Both the position numbers and the translations under genes were made by a program. The notes below the pieces were generated by a model, which did not search any database, was not told where the DNA came from, and saw nothing but the letters and a program-made list of their open reading frames with translations. This document shows positions 33,245 through 44,011 of a stretch of DNA of 64,000 bases, piece by piece; position 1 is the first letter of the stretch; every line of letters starts with the position of its first letter. The DNA comes from Anaerolineae bacterium (GTDB lineage: Bacteria; Chloroflexota; Anaerolineae; Promineifilales; Promineifilaceae): the NCBI GenBank assembly GCA_020848035.1, contig JADLAX010000078.1, positions 1 to 64,000 on the forward strand, given 5' to 3'.

Positions 33245-36200
33245 TTGGATTCTATGAAGAGAAACGTTATTTCCCTGGGACCCGCCTTTTTTCTAGCAGT
33301 ATTCATTTTACCCGCCCTTATTTCCATCTTTAGGCACGCAAATACGGCCCATGCTGCCACACTAACCGTCAACATCTTCTACGATGAAAACGACACGGTT
33401 TGTGATTCCAGCTGCTCCATCCGCGATGCCATTGCCCAGGCGGTGAACGGCGATGACATTACCATTCCTCCTGGCACTTACACCCTGTCCGCCACCAACG
33501 GCGCGCTGGCCGTCGCCAAAAATCTCACCTTCAACGGCGACAACGCCACAACAACATTCATTGATGCCCAAAATACCAGTCGCGTTTTTAATGTAACCGC
33601 TGGTACCGTCACCCTGAATAATTTAACCCTGCAAAACGGCGTCGAAGTGAATGGTGCAGGCATGTTCATCAGCGGGCTAAGCACCAGCGTCACCCTGAAC
33701 AGCGCGGTCGTAATCAGCAACACGGCTTCGGGCAGCGGTGGGGGCTTTTATGTACAAAGCGGCACGCTCATTTTGCAAAACAGCGACGTAATGACAAATA
33801 CGGCCGCTTTAGACGGCGGTGGTATCTACAGCCATCGCGGGGCCGTTACCAGCAGCAGCAGCCGAATCAACTACAACGTAGCGCTGCGCGGCGGTGGGGT
33901 GCACGTCAATCAGGATTCCGCCATTTTTACCCTGAACAGCGGTGAAGTTTCCTACAACCAGGGTAACCAACTGGTAGATTCTTTTCCCGGCGGCGGCATT
34001 TTTGTCGGTGCGGGCCAGGCCATTCTTAATGGCGGCGAAGTCAAGTTCAACACCGCCTATCGCGGCGGCGGCATCCTGATCAGCAGCGGCCAGGCCACCC
34101 TGAACAACGCCCAAATCATCAGCAATACCGCCACCTACGGCGGTGGTGTGTATGTCTATAACCTCGCGGCCCAGTTTACCCAAACTGCGGGTACCATTGC
34201 CTACAACAGCGCCATCGGCCCGATCGATTTTGGCGGGGGCGGCCTGTACATTTTTAATGGCTCGGCCGCCCTGCTTGGCGGAGAAGTGGTGACCAATACG
34301 GCCGCTTCCCACGGCGGTGCGCTGGAACTACGTTTTGGGACCTTAACCCTCGACGGGGCCACCCTGAGCGGCAACGAAGCGGGCCACATGGGTGGAGCCA
34401 TCTACAACAGCGGCGGCGAGGCCACCATTCACAACAGCCTCATCAGCCACAACACGGCCGGGGACGGCGGCGGTGGCCTGGCCACCAATTACGACAGCGC
34501 CCCCAGCCAGACCCTGATTGAAAACAGCACCTTGCTCAACAACAGCACCTCGACCACCACCAGCGGTGGCGCTGTTCTGGCCACCGGGCAATCGTCCGTG
34601 GCTGGCGGTGTCATCACCCTGACCAACGTAACCCTCAGCGGCAACGGCGCGGGCGCGGGCGCGGGTCTGGCCAATGAACAGGGCAGTACGGCCGTTCTCA
34701 CCAACGTCACCATCGCCGACAACAGCGCCAATAACAACGGCGGCGGCCTCAGCAACGGCAGCGGTGGCAGCCTCACCGTGGGCAACAGCATCATTTTTGG
34801 CAACAGCGCCGCCTCCGGCCCCGATTGCAGCGGCACCATCACCAGCGCAGGCCACAACATCAGCACCTGCGGCCTTAGCGGCAGCGGCGACGGCAGCAGC
34901 GATCCGCTGCTAGAGCCGCTGGCCCTCAACGACGGCAGCACGCTCAACTACGCCCTGGCCGACGGCAGCCCGGCGCGTGACGGCGGCAGCAACACCCTCT
35001 GCCCGGCAGCCGACCAGCGCGGCAACCTGCGCCCCATCGACGGCGATGGCGACAACACGTCCACCTGCGACGTCGGCAGCTATGAACACGGTCTGGGCTT
35101 CTTCATCACCGATGCCAGCCTGACCGAAGGCAATTCTGGCAGCGCTCAGCTGAGCTTTGTCATCACCCGCTCCTTCATCACCAGCACCACCACCACGGTG
35201 GATTACGCCACCGTGGATGGCACGGCCTTGGCTGGCACGGACTACACGGCCGTTCCCAGCACCACCCTCACCTTCCTGCCCGCGACCATGACCCAAACGG
35301 TCACCGTGGACGTTTTGGGCGATACGCTGGACGAGATCGATGAGCAGTTCACCGTCGTCCTGGGCAACCAGTCGGCTGGCGTGCTGGTGGGCGACTTCAG
35401 CGGCGCCGCCACCATTCTGGACGATGACGACCCGCCATCACTCACCCTCGAAGACACGGCACTGTTTGAAGGCGACAGCGGCACCGTTACGGCCGTTTTC
35501 ACCGCCACCCTTTCCGCGCCCAGCGGCAAAACCATCACCGTGGACTTTGACACGGTGGACGGCACGGCCGTCGCCAACGGCGATTACGACGCCGCCAGTA
35601 ACACCATCACCTTTGCTCCTGGCGAGACCGAACAAACCGTTGACATTATCGTTAACGGCGACCTGCTGGACGAAGAAGACAGCGAAACATTCACCGTTGC
35701 GCTGAGCAACGCCAGCAACGTGACCCTGGCGGACAGCAGCGCGGAAGGCACCATCCTCGACGATGATCCGCTGCCCACCCTGAGCATCGCCAATGCCAGC
35801 GTCACCGAAGGCAACAGCGGTACAACCACGATGAACTTCCTGGTTACCCTGGATGCACCCAGCGGCCGTACCGTCACCGTCACCTACGCCACCAGCGCGG
35901 GCACGGCCACAGCGGGTGTGGATTACGTGGCGACCAGCGGCTCGCTCACCTTCGTTGCTGGCGATACCCAGGAAACGATCAGCGTCACCGTGAATGGCGA
36001 CGCCATCGACGAAATCAACGAAACCTTCCTGGTGACGATCAGCACGCCCACCAACGCCACGCTGGATGACGCCGAGGCCACTGGCACCATCACCGACGAT
36101 GATCCTCAGCCCACTGCCAGCATCAACGATGTGTCGGTGGAAGAGGGGGACAGCGGCACGGTAACGGCCGTTTTCACCGTCACCCTCTCCGCCGCCAGCA

Positions 36201-36484
36201 CCAAAATAATCACCATCAACTACAGCAGCAGCAATGGAACGGCCGTTGCTGGGGAAGATTTTACGGCCGTGGCCCCCGCCACGCTCACCTTCAACCCTGG
36301 CGATCCGCTCAGCCAGACCATCAGCGTCACCATCCAGGGCGACGAAGAGACCGAGCCGGATGAGCAGTTTTTCATCAACCTCAGCGGCGGCAGCAACGTC
36401 ACCTTGAGCGACAACCAGGGCATCGGCACCATCCGCAACGATGACGGCCACTTCCTCTACCTGCCGTTCATCGTCAAGCCCTAA
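33245..36484 (+). CDS. Secreted CSLREA/beta-helix protein with four Calx-beta domains (paralogue 1)
   Basis: The protein has 1079 residues from TTG 33245, placed 4 nt after CAGGAG; ATG 33254 is the alternative. A signal peptide ends near THAATLT, then a CSLREA-type motif (CDSSCSIRDAI) and a long right-handed beta-helix region (about 75-600) of NNGGG and NTASGSGGGF repeats. Four Calx-beta domains begin near residues 615, 730, 842 and 956, each with an (E/D)GNSG or EGDSG start and a DDD(D/P) end. The C-terminus is FLYLPFIVKP. It is probably a cell-surface or matrix protein; calcium binding by Calx-beta is typical of the family. Two tandem paralogues follow. Confidence 0.9.
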   Translation: MDSMKRNVISLGPAFFLAVFILPALISIFRHANTAHAATLTVNIFYDENDTVCDSSCSIRDAIAQAVNGDDITIPPGTYTLSATNGALAVAKNLTFNGDNATTTFIDAQNTSRVFNVTAGTVTLNNLTLQNGVEVNGAGMFISGLSTSVTLNSAVVISNTASGSGGGFYVQSGTLILQNSDVMTNTAALDGGGIYSHRGAVTSSSSRINYNVALRGGGVHVNQDSAIFTLNSGEVSYNQGNQLVDSFPGGGIFVGAGQAILNGGEVKFNTAYRGGGILISSGQATLNNAQIISNTATYGGGVYVYNLAAQFTQTAGTIAYNSAIGPIDFGGGGLYIFNGSAALLGGEVVTNTAASHGGALELRFGTLTLDGATLSGNEAGHMGGAIYNSGGEATIHNSLISHNTAGDGGGGLATNYDSAPSQTLIENSTLLNNSTSTTTSGGAVLATGQSSVAGGVITLTNVTLSGNGAGAGAGLANEQGSTAVLTNVTIADNSANNNGGGLSNGSGGSLTVGNSIIFGNSAASGPDCSGTITSAGHNISTCGLSGSGDGSSDPLLEPLALNDGSTLNYALADGSPARDGGSNTLCPAADQRGNLRPIDGDGDNTSTCDVGSYEHGLGFFITDASLTEGNSGSAQLSFVITRSFITSTTTTVDYATVDGTALAGTDYTAVPSTTLTFLPATMTQTVTVDVLGDTLDEIDEQFTVVLGNQSAGVLVGDFSGAATILDDDDPPSLTLEDTALFEGDSGTVTAVFTATLSAPSGKTITVDFDTVDGTAVANGDYDAASNTITFAPGETEQTVDIIVNGDLLDEEDSETFTVALSNASNVTLADSSAEGTILDDDPLPTLSIANASVTEGNSGTTTMNFLVTLDAPSGRTVTVTYATSAGTATAGVDYVATSGSLTFVAGDTQETISVTVNGDAIDEINETFLVTISTPTNATLDDAEATGTITDDDPQPTASINDVSVEEGDSGTVTAVFTVTLSAASTKIITINYSSSNGTAVAGEDFTAVAPATLTFNPGDPLSQTISVTIQGDEETEPDEQFFINLSGGSNVTLSDNQGIGTIRNDDGHFLYLPFIVKP

Positions 36485-36514
36485 CCCGGACGAGCCAGAA
36501 AGATAGTTATCAAC

Positions 36515-36563
36515 AGATTACGCAGATTGAACAGATAAAAAATCTACTCAATCTGCGTAATCT
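36515..36563. terminator. 16-bp-arm hairpin after paralogue 1
   Basis: AGATTACGCAGATTGA (36515-36530) faces its exact complement TCAATCTGCGTAATCT (36548-36563) around a 17-base AT-rich loop. It sits 30 bp after the stop of the first beta-helix gene and may terminate or attenuate transcription into the next. Confidence 0.65.
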
Positions 36564-36720
36564 TTGCTTGTCTCTTGACTGCTGCACCAAAATTTTCCGG
36601 AACGGGTGCCCCGTGCCACCCGTTCCGAACCCGTAACCAACTTTGTAACCCAACCTTGTTACCGTGTTCTGGGCCAACCACCCACTCAAACAACCCGCTG
36701 TAGTGAGGACCACTTTTTGT

Positions 36721-39700
36721 ATGACCAAACCCAAAGGATTTGCCCTCGGCCTGGCCATCAGCCAGGTTCTCATCGCCCTGCCGCTGCTCTTCTGGCTCTT
36801 CCAGCACCCCACGCCGGTATCGGCGGCCAACCTCACCGTCAACACCTTCAGCGACCTCAACGACGGCAGCTGCGGCGACGGCTCCTGCTCGCTGCGCGAC
36901 GCGGTAACCAGCGCCACCGCCGGGGACACCATCTACCTGCCCGCAGGCAGCTACCTGCTCTCAGCCGGGCTGGGGCAGATCAACGTGGGCAAGAGCCTGA
37001 CGTTTGTGGGCCAGGGGGCAACGGCCGTTGCCACCCTCATCGACGGCAGCAACGCCACCCGCCTGTTTAACATCACCGCAGGCAGCGTCACCTTTACCAA
37101 CCTCACCCTGCAAAACGGCCAGCCCGCCAGCGGCAGCGGCGGGGCCATCAGCAGCAGCTCCACCGGCACGCTGACGCTGGACAACACCATCGTGCGCAAC
37201 AACAGCTCGCCCACCCACGGCGGCGGCGTTTACCTGACGGGCGGCACATTAAACGTGATCAATGGCAGCGAGGTGACGGGCAATACGGCCGTCCTGCACA
37301 CCTCAGGCAACGGCGGCGGCCTTTACACCAGCCAGGGCACCATCAACCTCACCGACAGCACGGTGGCCGACAACAGCGCCCAGTTCGGCGGCGGCATCGG
37401 CCTGAACCAGAGCAACGCCCAGCTGAACATCACCAACAGCCAAATTTTGCGCAACCAGGGGCTGATTGAGAACGATTTTACCGGCGGCGGCATCAACGGC
37501 GGCGCAGGCAGTATCATCATGCACAGCGGGCTCATCAGCGGCAACACCGCCTTTCGCGGCGGCGGTGCGCTGGTCAACGCTGGCAGCTTCACCCTCAACG
37601 GCGGCACCATCACCGACAACGAATCCAACTACGGCGGCGGCATTTATCTGCGCAGTTCCACATCACTGCTCACCATGAACGGCGGGCAAATCAATGGCAA
37701 TCGCTCGGTGGCAACCATTTTTGGCGGCGGAGCCTTGTACATTTTCCAGGGCCAGGCGGTGCAAAATGGCGGCGAGATGAACAACAATACCGCCATAAAT
37801 CTCGGCGGCGCGATGGAAGTGCGCCAGGGCAGCTTCACCATGAACGGCGGCACCATTTCGGGCAACAGCGCGGGCAATGTGGGCGGGGCCATCTACAACG
37901 ACATAGGCACCGTCACCCTCAACCACGGCACGCTGACCGGCAACAGCAGCGCCAGCGGCGGCGGTGCGCTGGCCACCGGAGCCACCAGCCACAACACCGT
38001 CAACAGCAGCGTCATCTACAACAACAGCGCCCCCGGCCAGCCCGGCGGCGGCATTCACAACACCGGCACGCTCACCCTCACCAACGTCACCCTCAGCGGC
38101 AACAGCGCCGCCAATGGCGGCGGGCTGTACAACACCGGCACCGCCACACTGAGCAACGTGACGGTTTATGAGAATACGGCCGTCACCAACGGCGGCGGTC
38201 TCTACGGCAGCAGCGGCACGCTCAACCTCGTCAACACCCTGCTCGGCGGCAACAGCGCCGCCAGCGGCGCTGACTGCGCCGGAACGATTGTCTCCCAGGG
38301 CCACAACCTCATCCAAAGCAGCAGCGGCTGCACCGTCAGCGGCAGCACCACAGGTAACATCGGCGGCAATCCGCAGCTGGAACCCCTGGCGCTGAACGGC
38401 GGCAGCACCCTCAACCATGCCCTGAGCAGCAGCAGCCCGGCGCTGGACGCAGGCAGCAACCCCAGCTGCGCCAGCAGCGATCAGCGGAATGCCCCCCGCC
38501 CGGTTGACGGCCTGGGCGATACCTTTGCCCTGTGCGACATTGGCGCATTTGAGTATGGCATCCAGCTGGAAATTGGCCCCGCCACCGTCCTTGAAGGGGA
38601 CAGCGGCACCGTGGCCGCCACGTTTGTCGTCACCCGCTCGCTGCGCACCAGCGGCACCGACACAGTCACCTACGCTACCGTGGCCGATACCGCCGACGGC
38701 AGCGATTTTACGGCCGTTCCGCCCACCCAGCTCACCTTCACCCCCGGCGTCATCAGCCAAACCATCACCGTGGATGTACTGGGCGATGTGCTGGAGGAAA
38801 ACGACGAGACGTTTTTGGTCCAGCTCAGCAGCCCCTCACCCGGCGTCTTTTTCAGCCAGGCCAGCGGGCTGGGCACCATCGTGGACGATGACGGCGCGCC
38901 GAAGTTGTCCATTGCCGACGTGAGCCTCAGCGAAGGCAACAGCGGCAGCCAGGTGGCCACCTTTGTCGTGAATCTCTCCCTGGCCTGGGCGGATCCGGTC
39001 ACCGTGAATTACGCCACCAGCAGCGGCACGGCCGTTGCCCCCAGCGACTACCAGTCGCAAAGCGGCCAGCTCACCTTCATCCCCGGCGACACCCAGGAAA
39101 CCATCGCCATCACCATTTTTGGCGACACGATGGATGAGTGGGACGAAACGTTCCTGGTCACCCTGAGCAATGCCACCAACGCCACCATCAGCGACAACCA
39201 GGCCACCGGCACCCTCAGCAACGACGACACACCCCCGTCCCTGAGCATTGCCGACACCAGCCTCAGCGAAGGCAGCAGCGGCACAAAGACGGCCGTTTTC
39301 ACCGTCACCCTCGCGGCAATCAGCGGCAAAACGGTCACCGTCGATTTTGCTACGATGGATGAAACGGCCGTGGCTCCCGCCGACTACACCGCCCAAACCA
39401 ACAGCCTCAGCTTTGCCCCTGGTGAAACGCAAAAAAACATTTCCGTCAGCGTCGTTGGCGACACAGTCGATGAGATCGATGAAACCTTTCTGGTCAACCT
39501 GAGCAGCCCCAGCAGCGCCACCCTGGGCGATGAACAGGCCCGCGCCACCCTCAGCAACGATGACACGCCGCCCAGCGTCAGCATCAACCACGTCACTGCC
39601 AGCGAAGGCGGCAGCGCCGGGTTTACCGTCTCGCTCAGCCAGGCCAGCGGCAAGCCCATCACCGTGCCCTACAGCACCCTGGCCAACAGCGCCACGGCGG

Positions 39701-40269
39701 GCGTCGATTTTGCCGTCACCAGCGGCGAACTCAGCTTTGCCCCCGGCGAAACCAGCCAGCCGCTCACCGTTCCGGTGCTCGACGATGCGCTGGACGAAGT
39801 GGATGAAACGTTTTGGGTCGTTCTGAGCAGCCCGACCAACGCCAGCCTCGCCGCCGAAGCGCAGGGCCAGGCCACCATCACCGACAATGACAACCCGCCC
39901 GTCCTGTCCATCAGCGGCACCACCGTCACCGAGGGAGACAGCGGCCTGGTAACGGCCGTTTTCACCGTCACGCTCTCCCAGGCCAGCAGCAAAGTGATCA
40001 CCGTGGCAGTTAACTCCAGCAATGGGTCAGCGACGGCGGGGGTGGATTATACGGCCGTAGCCACCACCCTCACCTTCACCCCCGGCAGCCCGCTTAGCCA
40101 GACCGTCAGCGTCAATGTGCTGGGCGACGAAACGGCCGAAAGCAGCGAAACGTTCCTGCTCACCCTTAGCAGCCCCAGCAGCGCCACCCTGGGCCAAAGC
40201 CAGGCCACCGCCACCATCCTCGACGATGACGGCGTGTTTATCTACCTGCCCTTCGTCATCAAACCGTAG
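36721..40269 (+). CDS. Secreted CSLREA/beta-helix protein with five Calx-beta domains (paralogue 2)
   Basis: The protein has 1182 residues from ATG 36721, with GAGGACC about 15 nt upstream; the 19-codon extension to 36664 has no signal-peptide character. A signal peptide (SQVLIALPLLFWLFQHPTPV) is followed by CSLREA (CGDGSCSLRDAV) and a beta-helix to about residue 600. Five Calx-beta repeats begin at nucleotides 38559, 38910, 39238, 39577 and 39898. The C-terminus is FIYLPFVIKP. The first 200 residues are close to paralogue 3, so the three genes arose by tandem duplication. Many internal direct repeats could recombine. Confidence 0.9.
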   Translation: MTKPKGFALGLAISQVLIALPLLFWLFQHPTPVSAANLTVNTFSDLNDGSCGDGSCSLRDAVTSATAGDTIYLPAGSYLLSAGLGQINVGKSLTFVGQGATAVATLIDGSNATRLFNITAGSVTFTNLTLQNGQPASGSGGAISSSSTGTLTLDNTIVRNNSSPTHGGGVYLTGGTLNVINGSEVTGNTAVLHTSGNGGGLYTSQGTINLTDSTVADNSAQFGGGIGLNQSNAQLNITNSQILRNQGLIENDFTGGGINGGAGSIIMHSGLISGNTAFRGGGALVNAGSFTLNGGTITDNESNYGGGIYLRSSTSLLTMNGGQINGNRSVATIFGGGALYIFQGQAVQNGGEMNNNTAINLGGAMEVRQGSFTMNGGTISGNSAGNVGGAIYNDIGTVTLNHGTLTGNSSASGGGALATGATSHNTVNSSVIYNNSAPGQPGGGIHNTGTLTLTNVTLSGNSAANGGGLYNTGTATLSNVTVYENTAVTNGGGLYGSSGTLNLVNTLLGGNSAASGADCAGTIVSQGHNLIQSSSGCTVSGSTTGNIGGNPQLEPLALNGGSTLNHALSSSSPALDAGSNPSCASSDQRNAPRPVDGLGDTFALCDIGAFEYGIQLEIGPATVLEGDSGTVAATFVVTRSLRTSGTDTVTYATVADTADGSDFTAVPPTQLTFTPGVISQTITVDVLGDVLEENDETFLVQLSSPSPGVFFSQASGLGTIVDDDGAPKLSIADVSLSEGNSGSQVATFVVNLSLAWADPVTVNYATSSGTAVAPSDYQSQSGQLTFIPGDTQETIAITIFGDTMDEWDETFLVTLSNATNATISDNQATGTLSNDDTPPSLSIADTSLSEGSSGTKTAVFTVTLAAISGKTVTVDFATMDETAVAPADYTAQTNSLSFAPGETQKNISVSVVGDTVDEIDETFLVNLSSPSSATLGDEQARATLSNDDTPPSVSINHVTASEGGSAGFTVSLSQASGKPITVPYSTLANSATAGVDFAVTSGELSFAPGETSQPLTVPVLDDALDEVDETFWVVLSSPTNASLAAEAQGQATITDNDNPPVLSISGTTVTEGDSGLVTAVFTVTLSQASSKVITVAVNSSNGSATAGVDYTAVATTLTFTPGSPLSQTVSVNVLGDETAESSETFLLTLSSPSSATLGQSQATATILDDDGVFIYLPFVIKP

Positions 40270-40310
40270 GTTCTTGCGGAATTCACCTGATTGTTACCCC
40301 TGTAGGAGCG

Positions 40311-40392
40311 ACCCCCACCCTTAACCCTCCCCCTGGCAGGGGGAGGGAATTGGCTCCCTCTCCCTCCCAGGGAGAGGGCTGGGGTGAGGGTG
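40311..40392. repeat. CCCTCCCCCTGGCAGGGGGAGGG hairpin element, family D copy 2
   Basis: It has the same order of words as 14644-14726 (ACCCCCACCC, CCCCCTGGCAGGGGG, CTCCCTCTCCC, GGGAGAGGG, GGGGTGAGGG). It lies in the 258-bp gap between paralogues 2 and 3. Confidence 0.88.
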
Positions 40393-40527
40393 TTTTCCCG
40401 ATTAAAGAGTTCAATCACAATTTCCCCGCATCACACCTCTGTAACATGCATTGTAACCAGGCCCGGCTAAGGTACAGCCTATCAACCGCTGTATCGTGAA
40501 TTTCCTTGCTTTGGAGAACACCATCCT

Positions 40528-43500
40528 ATGAACCGTCATCATCTTCTGCCCCGGCTGGCCATTGGCCCCGCCCTCATCCTTGTTCCGCTGCTCCTGCTGC
40601 TGCTGTGGCCAACGTCCTCAGTGCTGGCCGCCGACTGGACCGTCAACACCACCAGCGACGCCAGCGACGGCAGCTGCAACGATGGCACCTGCTCCCTGCG
40701 TGATGCCATCCTGCTGGCCGCCCCCAACGACGTCATCGAACTGCCCGCGGGCAGCTACGTGCTGTCACCGGCGCTGGGGGCGCTCAATGTGGCCAAATCG
40801 CTAGAAATCGTGGGCACGGGCGGAACGGCCGTTGCCACCCTCATCGACGGCAACCACAGCACGCGCCTCTTCAACATCAGCGCAGGTACCACCACCCTAC
40901 GCAACCTGACCCTGCAAAATGGCCAGCCGGCCAGCGGCAGCGGCGGCGGCATCAACGCCACCGGCGTCGGCAGCGTGGTGTTAGACAATGCCGTGGTGCG
41001 CGGCAGCGTCAGCCCCAGCCACGGCGGCGGCATCATGCTGTCGGGCGGCTCGCTCACCATCCAAAACGGCAGCGAAATCAGCGGTAACAGCGCCAGCCAA
41101 AACGGCGGCGGCATCTACAGCAACAACGGCGCCATCACCCTGACCGACAGCGTCGTAGCCCAAAACAGCGCCAGCGGCGGTGGCGGCATTGCCCTCAACC
41201 AGCCCAGCGCCACCCTGGCCATGACCAACAGCCAGATTCTCAACAACAGCGGCACCGCCCCCGGCCCCAACAGCTTCCCTGGCGGTGGCATCCTGGTCAT
41301 TACCGGCTCCGCCACCATCCACAGCGGCCTCATCAGCGGCAACACCGCCTACCGTGGCGCGGGCATTCTGGTGAGCAACGGTACCGCCACCATTAATGGC
41401 GGCACCCTCACCGACAATGAATCGAACTACGGCGGTGCGGTTTATGTGCGCCAGAGCGCTGCCCTGCTCACCATCAACGGCGGCAGCATCACGGCAAATC
41501 GCTCCGTGGCCACCATTTTTGGCGGCGGGGCTTTGTACATTTTCCAGGGCAGCGTGGTGCAAAACGGCGGCGAGATCACAAATAATACGGCCGTCAACTT
41601 CGGCGGCGCGATGGAAGTGCGCTTCGGCAGCTACACCATGAACGGCGGCAGCCTCAGCGGCAACAGCGCGGGCAGCTGGGGCGGGGCCATCTACAACGAC
41701 GGCGGTACCGTCACCATCAACAGCGGCACGCTGGCGGGCAACAGCAGCAGCAGCTTTGGTGGAGCGATTGCCACCGGCAGCACCAGCGTAAACACCCTGA
41801 CCAACGCTACGCTCAGCGGCAACAGCGCCGCTGCGGGCGGCGGTGTGTACAACACCGGCACCACCACCCTCAACAACGTCACCATTTTTGGCAACAGCGG
41901 CGGCCTCAGCCAGCAAGGCGGCACGCTGAGCCTGGGCAACAGCATCGTCGCGGGCAACGGCAGCGACTGCGCTGGCGCGATCACGTCGCTCGGCTACAAC
42001 CTCATCCAAAACAGCGCAGGCTGCAGCCTCAGCGGCAATACCACCGGCAACCTCGGCGGCGACCCGCAGCTTGGCCCCCTGGCCAATAACGGCGGCAGCA
42101 GCCAGACACACGCCATCGCCTTTGGCAGCCCGGCGCTGGACGCGGCCAATAACGCCACCTGCGCCGCCACCGACCAGCGCGGCCTCGTCCGCCCGCAGGA
42201 CGGCAACGGCGACAGCAGCGCCGTGTGCGACATGGGTGCGTTTGAATTGGCAACCTTCACTGGACCGACCCCCACGCCGACCAACACGGCCACGGCCACC
42301 AACACGGTGGCTCCCACCAACACGGTGGCCCCCACCAATACGGTGGCCCCCACCGCCACGGCGACGGCCACCAGCACCATTGCGCCGACCAACACCGCCA
42401 CCATTGGCCCCAGCCCCACGGCGACAAACACGGCCGTTCCCACCAACACCGCCACGGCCACCAGCACCACAGCGCCAACCAACACGCCGGAACCGAGCAC
42501 CAGCTACACCTTCACCGCCGTAGCCGACACCACCCTGCTGAGCAACCGGCCCACCACCAATTTTGGCCTCTCCACCCAGCTCAGCCTGGACGCCGCGCCA
42601 CACATCTGGTCGCTGCTGCGCTTCAACGTCGCCGGGCTGCCCGGCAGCGTCACCGGGGCCACCCTGCGCCTCTTCACCACCACCGATTCCAGCGTTGGCC
42701 TGACCGCCGCAGGGGTTGCCGATAACAGTTGGGGGGAAACGGCCGTTACCTACAACACCGCCCCCACCCCCGGCAGCCCGCTCAACAGCTCCGGCAGCAT
42801 CACCGCAGGCAGCTGGGTAGAAATTGACGTTACCGGCCACATCACCGGCGACGGCCAGTTTAGCCTGGCCCTCACCAGCAGCGACGCCAACCGCATCGTG
42901 CTCAACAGCCGCGAAACCGGCACTCCGCCCGAGCTGGTGGTGCACGTCGCCCTGGGCCCGACCCCCACGCCCACCAACACCGTACCACCTACCGCCACGG
43001 CCACCGCCACCAACACGCCGCTGCCCACCAACACCCCCACCGTTGGTCCCAGCCCCACGCCAACCAACACCGTGGCCCCCACCGCCACGGCCACGCAGAC
43101 GGCCACGCCCGTGCCCGGCAGCCTGAGTACCATTTATCTCAGTCTCAGCACCGATGCCACCGTGGGCGGCATTAACGCGGCCGATGAAGATGTGCTGGCC
43201 TACGATCTCAGCAGCGGCACCTGGTCACTCGTGATTGATGGCTCGGATTTGGGCTTTGGCATCAACGACATCGACGGGCTGCATCGGCTGAGTGACGGCC
43301 GTTTCCTCATCAGCCTGGAGCGCGACCTGAACCTGGGCAGCCTGGGCATGGTCGATGACGCTGAACTGCTGGAGTTCATCCCCACCAGCCTGGGCAGCAC
43401 CACCAGCGGCACCCTGCTGCGCTACCTGGACGGCACCGACGTAGGACTCACCGCAGCGGGTGAAGATATCGACTCGGCCGGACTGACGCCAGACGGCCGT

Positions 43501-43875
43501 CCCGTAGTCAGCACCCTCGGCACCTATTCCGTGGGCATCAGCGGCGACAGCAGTGACCTCATTGTGCTGAACAACGCCGTGCTGGGCGAAAACAGCAGCG
43601 GCACCTGGGCCATCTACTTCGATGGCTCCGACGTGGGCCTCACCGACACCAGCGAAAACCTCAGCGCCAGCTGGATCGACAGCAGCAGCGGCAGCATCTA
43701 CCTCGCCACCAGCGGCGCATTCAGCGTCAGCGGGGCCAGCGGCAGCGCCAGCGACATCTTCGTCTGTGCCCCGCTCAGCCTGGGCGAAACCACCAGCTGC
43801 ACCTATTCGCTTTTCTGGAATGGGGGCAACGTCGGCCTGAATGGACTGGCCATCGACGCCTTTTCAATTGACTGA
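40528..43875 (+). CDS. Secreted CSLREA/beta-helix protein with CBM96/DNRLRE-like and DGSDVGL-repeat domains (paralogue 3)
   Basis: The protein has 1115 residues. A signal peptide ([20 protein letters not shown]) is followed by CSLREA ([12 protein letters not shown]) and a beta-helix to about residue 570. A Thr/Pro/Ala linker of repeated PTNT units (about 572-655) precedes a domain like DNRLRE/CBM96 (about 659-810: [36 protein letters not shown]), then a second PTPTNT linker. The end (about 865-1115) has four ~60-residue repeats built on (F/L)DGSDVGL and (S/T)xGxxSVSG, possibly beta-propeller blades. Unlike paralogues 1 and 2 it lacks Calx-beta domains and the YLPF tail, so it has exchanged its C-terminus. 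Confidence 0.87.
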   Translation: MNRHHLLPRLAIGPALILVPLLLLLLWPTSSVLAADWTVNTTSDASDGSCNDGTCSLRDAILLAAPNDVIELPAGSYVLSPALGALNVAKSLEIVGTGGTAVATLIDGNHSTRLFNISAGTTTLRNLTLQNGQPASGSGGGINATGVGSVVLDNAVVRGSVSPSHGGGIMLSGGSLTIQNGSEISGNSASQNGGGIYSNNGAITLTDSVVAQNSASGGGGIALNQPSATLAMTNSQILNNSGTAPGPNSFPGGGILVITGSATIHSGLISGNTAYRGAGILVSNGTATINGGTLTDNESNYGGAVYVRQSAALLTINGGSITANRSVATIFGGGALYIFQGSVVQNGGEITNNTAVNFGGAMEVRFGSYTMNGGSLSGNSAGSWGGAIYNDGGTVTINSGTLAGNSSSSFGGAIATGSTSVNTLTNATLSGNSAAAGGGVYNTGTTTLNNVTIFGNSGGLSQQGGTLSLGNSIVAGNGSDCAGAITSLGYNLIQNSAGCSLSGNTTGNLGGDPQLGPLANNGGSSQTHAIAFGSPALDAANNATCAATDQRGLVRPQDGNGDSSAVCDMGAFELATFTGPTPTPTNTATATNTVAPTNTVAPTNTVAPTATATATSTIAPTNTATIGPSPTATNTAVPTNTATATSTTAPTNTPEPSTSYTFTAVADTTLLSNRPTTNFGLSTQLSLDAAPHIWSLLRFNVAGLPGSVTGATLRLFTTTDSSVGLTAAGVADNSWGETAVTYNTAPTPGSPLNSSGSITAGSWVEIDVTGHITGDGQFSLALTSSDANRIVLNSRETGTPPELVVHVALGPTPTPTNTVPPTATATATNTPLPTNTPTVGPSPTPTNTVAPTATATQTATPVPGSLSTIYLSLSTDATVGGINAADEDVLAYDLSSGTWSLVIDGSDLGFGINDIDGLHRLSDGRFLISLERDLNLGSLGMVDDAELLEFIPTSLGSTTSGTLLRYLDGTDVGLTAAGEDIDSAGLTPDGRPVVSTLGTYSVGISGDSSDLIVLNNAVLGENSSGTWAIYFDGSDVGLTDTSENLSASWIDSSSGSIYLATSGAFSVSGASGSASDIFVCAPLSLGETTSCTYSLFWNGGNVGLNGLAIDAFSID

Positions 43876-43892
43876 TCTGGCCGGAGAACATT

Positions 43893-44006
43893 TTGGGTCT
43901 TCAGGATTTCGTGGGGTAGGGGCAGACCCCCGTGTCTGCCCACTCTGGGCGCACACGGGGGTGCGCCCCTACAAATGGTGTCAACCCCGAAAAATCCTGA
44001 AGACCC
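43893..44006. repeat. Nested inverted-repeat element with GGGTCTTCAGGATTT ends
   Basis: GGGTCTTCAGGATTT (43893) and its complement AAATCCTGAAGACCC (ending 44006) bracket an inner hairpin pair (GTAGGGGCAGACCCCCGTG / CACGGGGGTGCGCCCCTAC). The right-end word recurs alone at 44480-44494. It lies between the surface-protein gene and the convergent HIT-like gene. Confidence 0.83.
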
Positions 44007-44011
44007 GTTTT

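Noticed and set aside
40981-42945. 654-codon Ala/Gly-rich open frame opposite the third surface-protein gene
   Set aside because: It mirrors the repetitive codons of the beta-helix and PTNT regions; there is no ribosome site or signal peptide, and the plus-strand gene is clearly coding.
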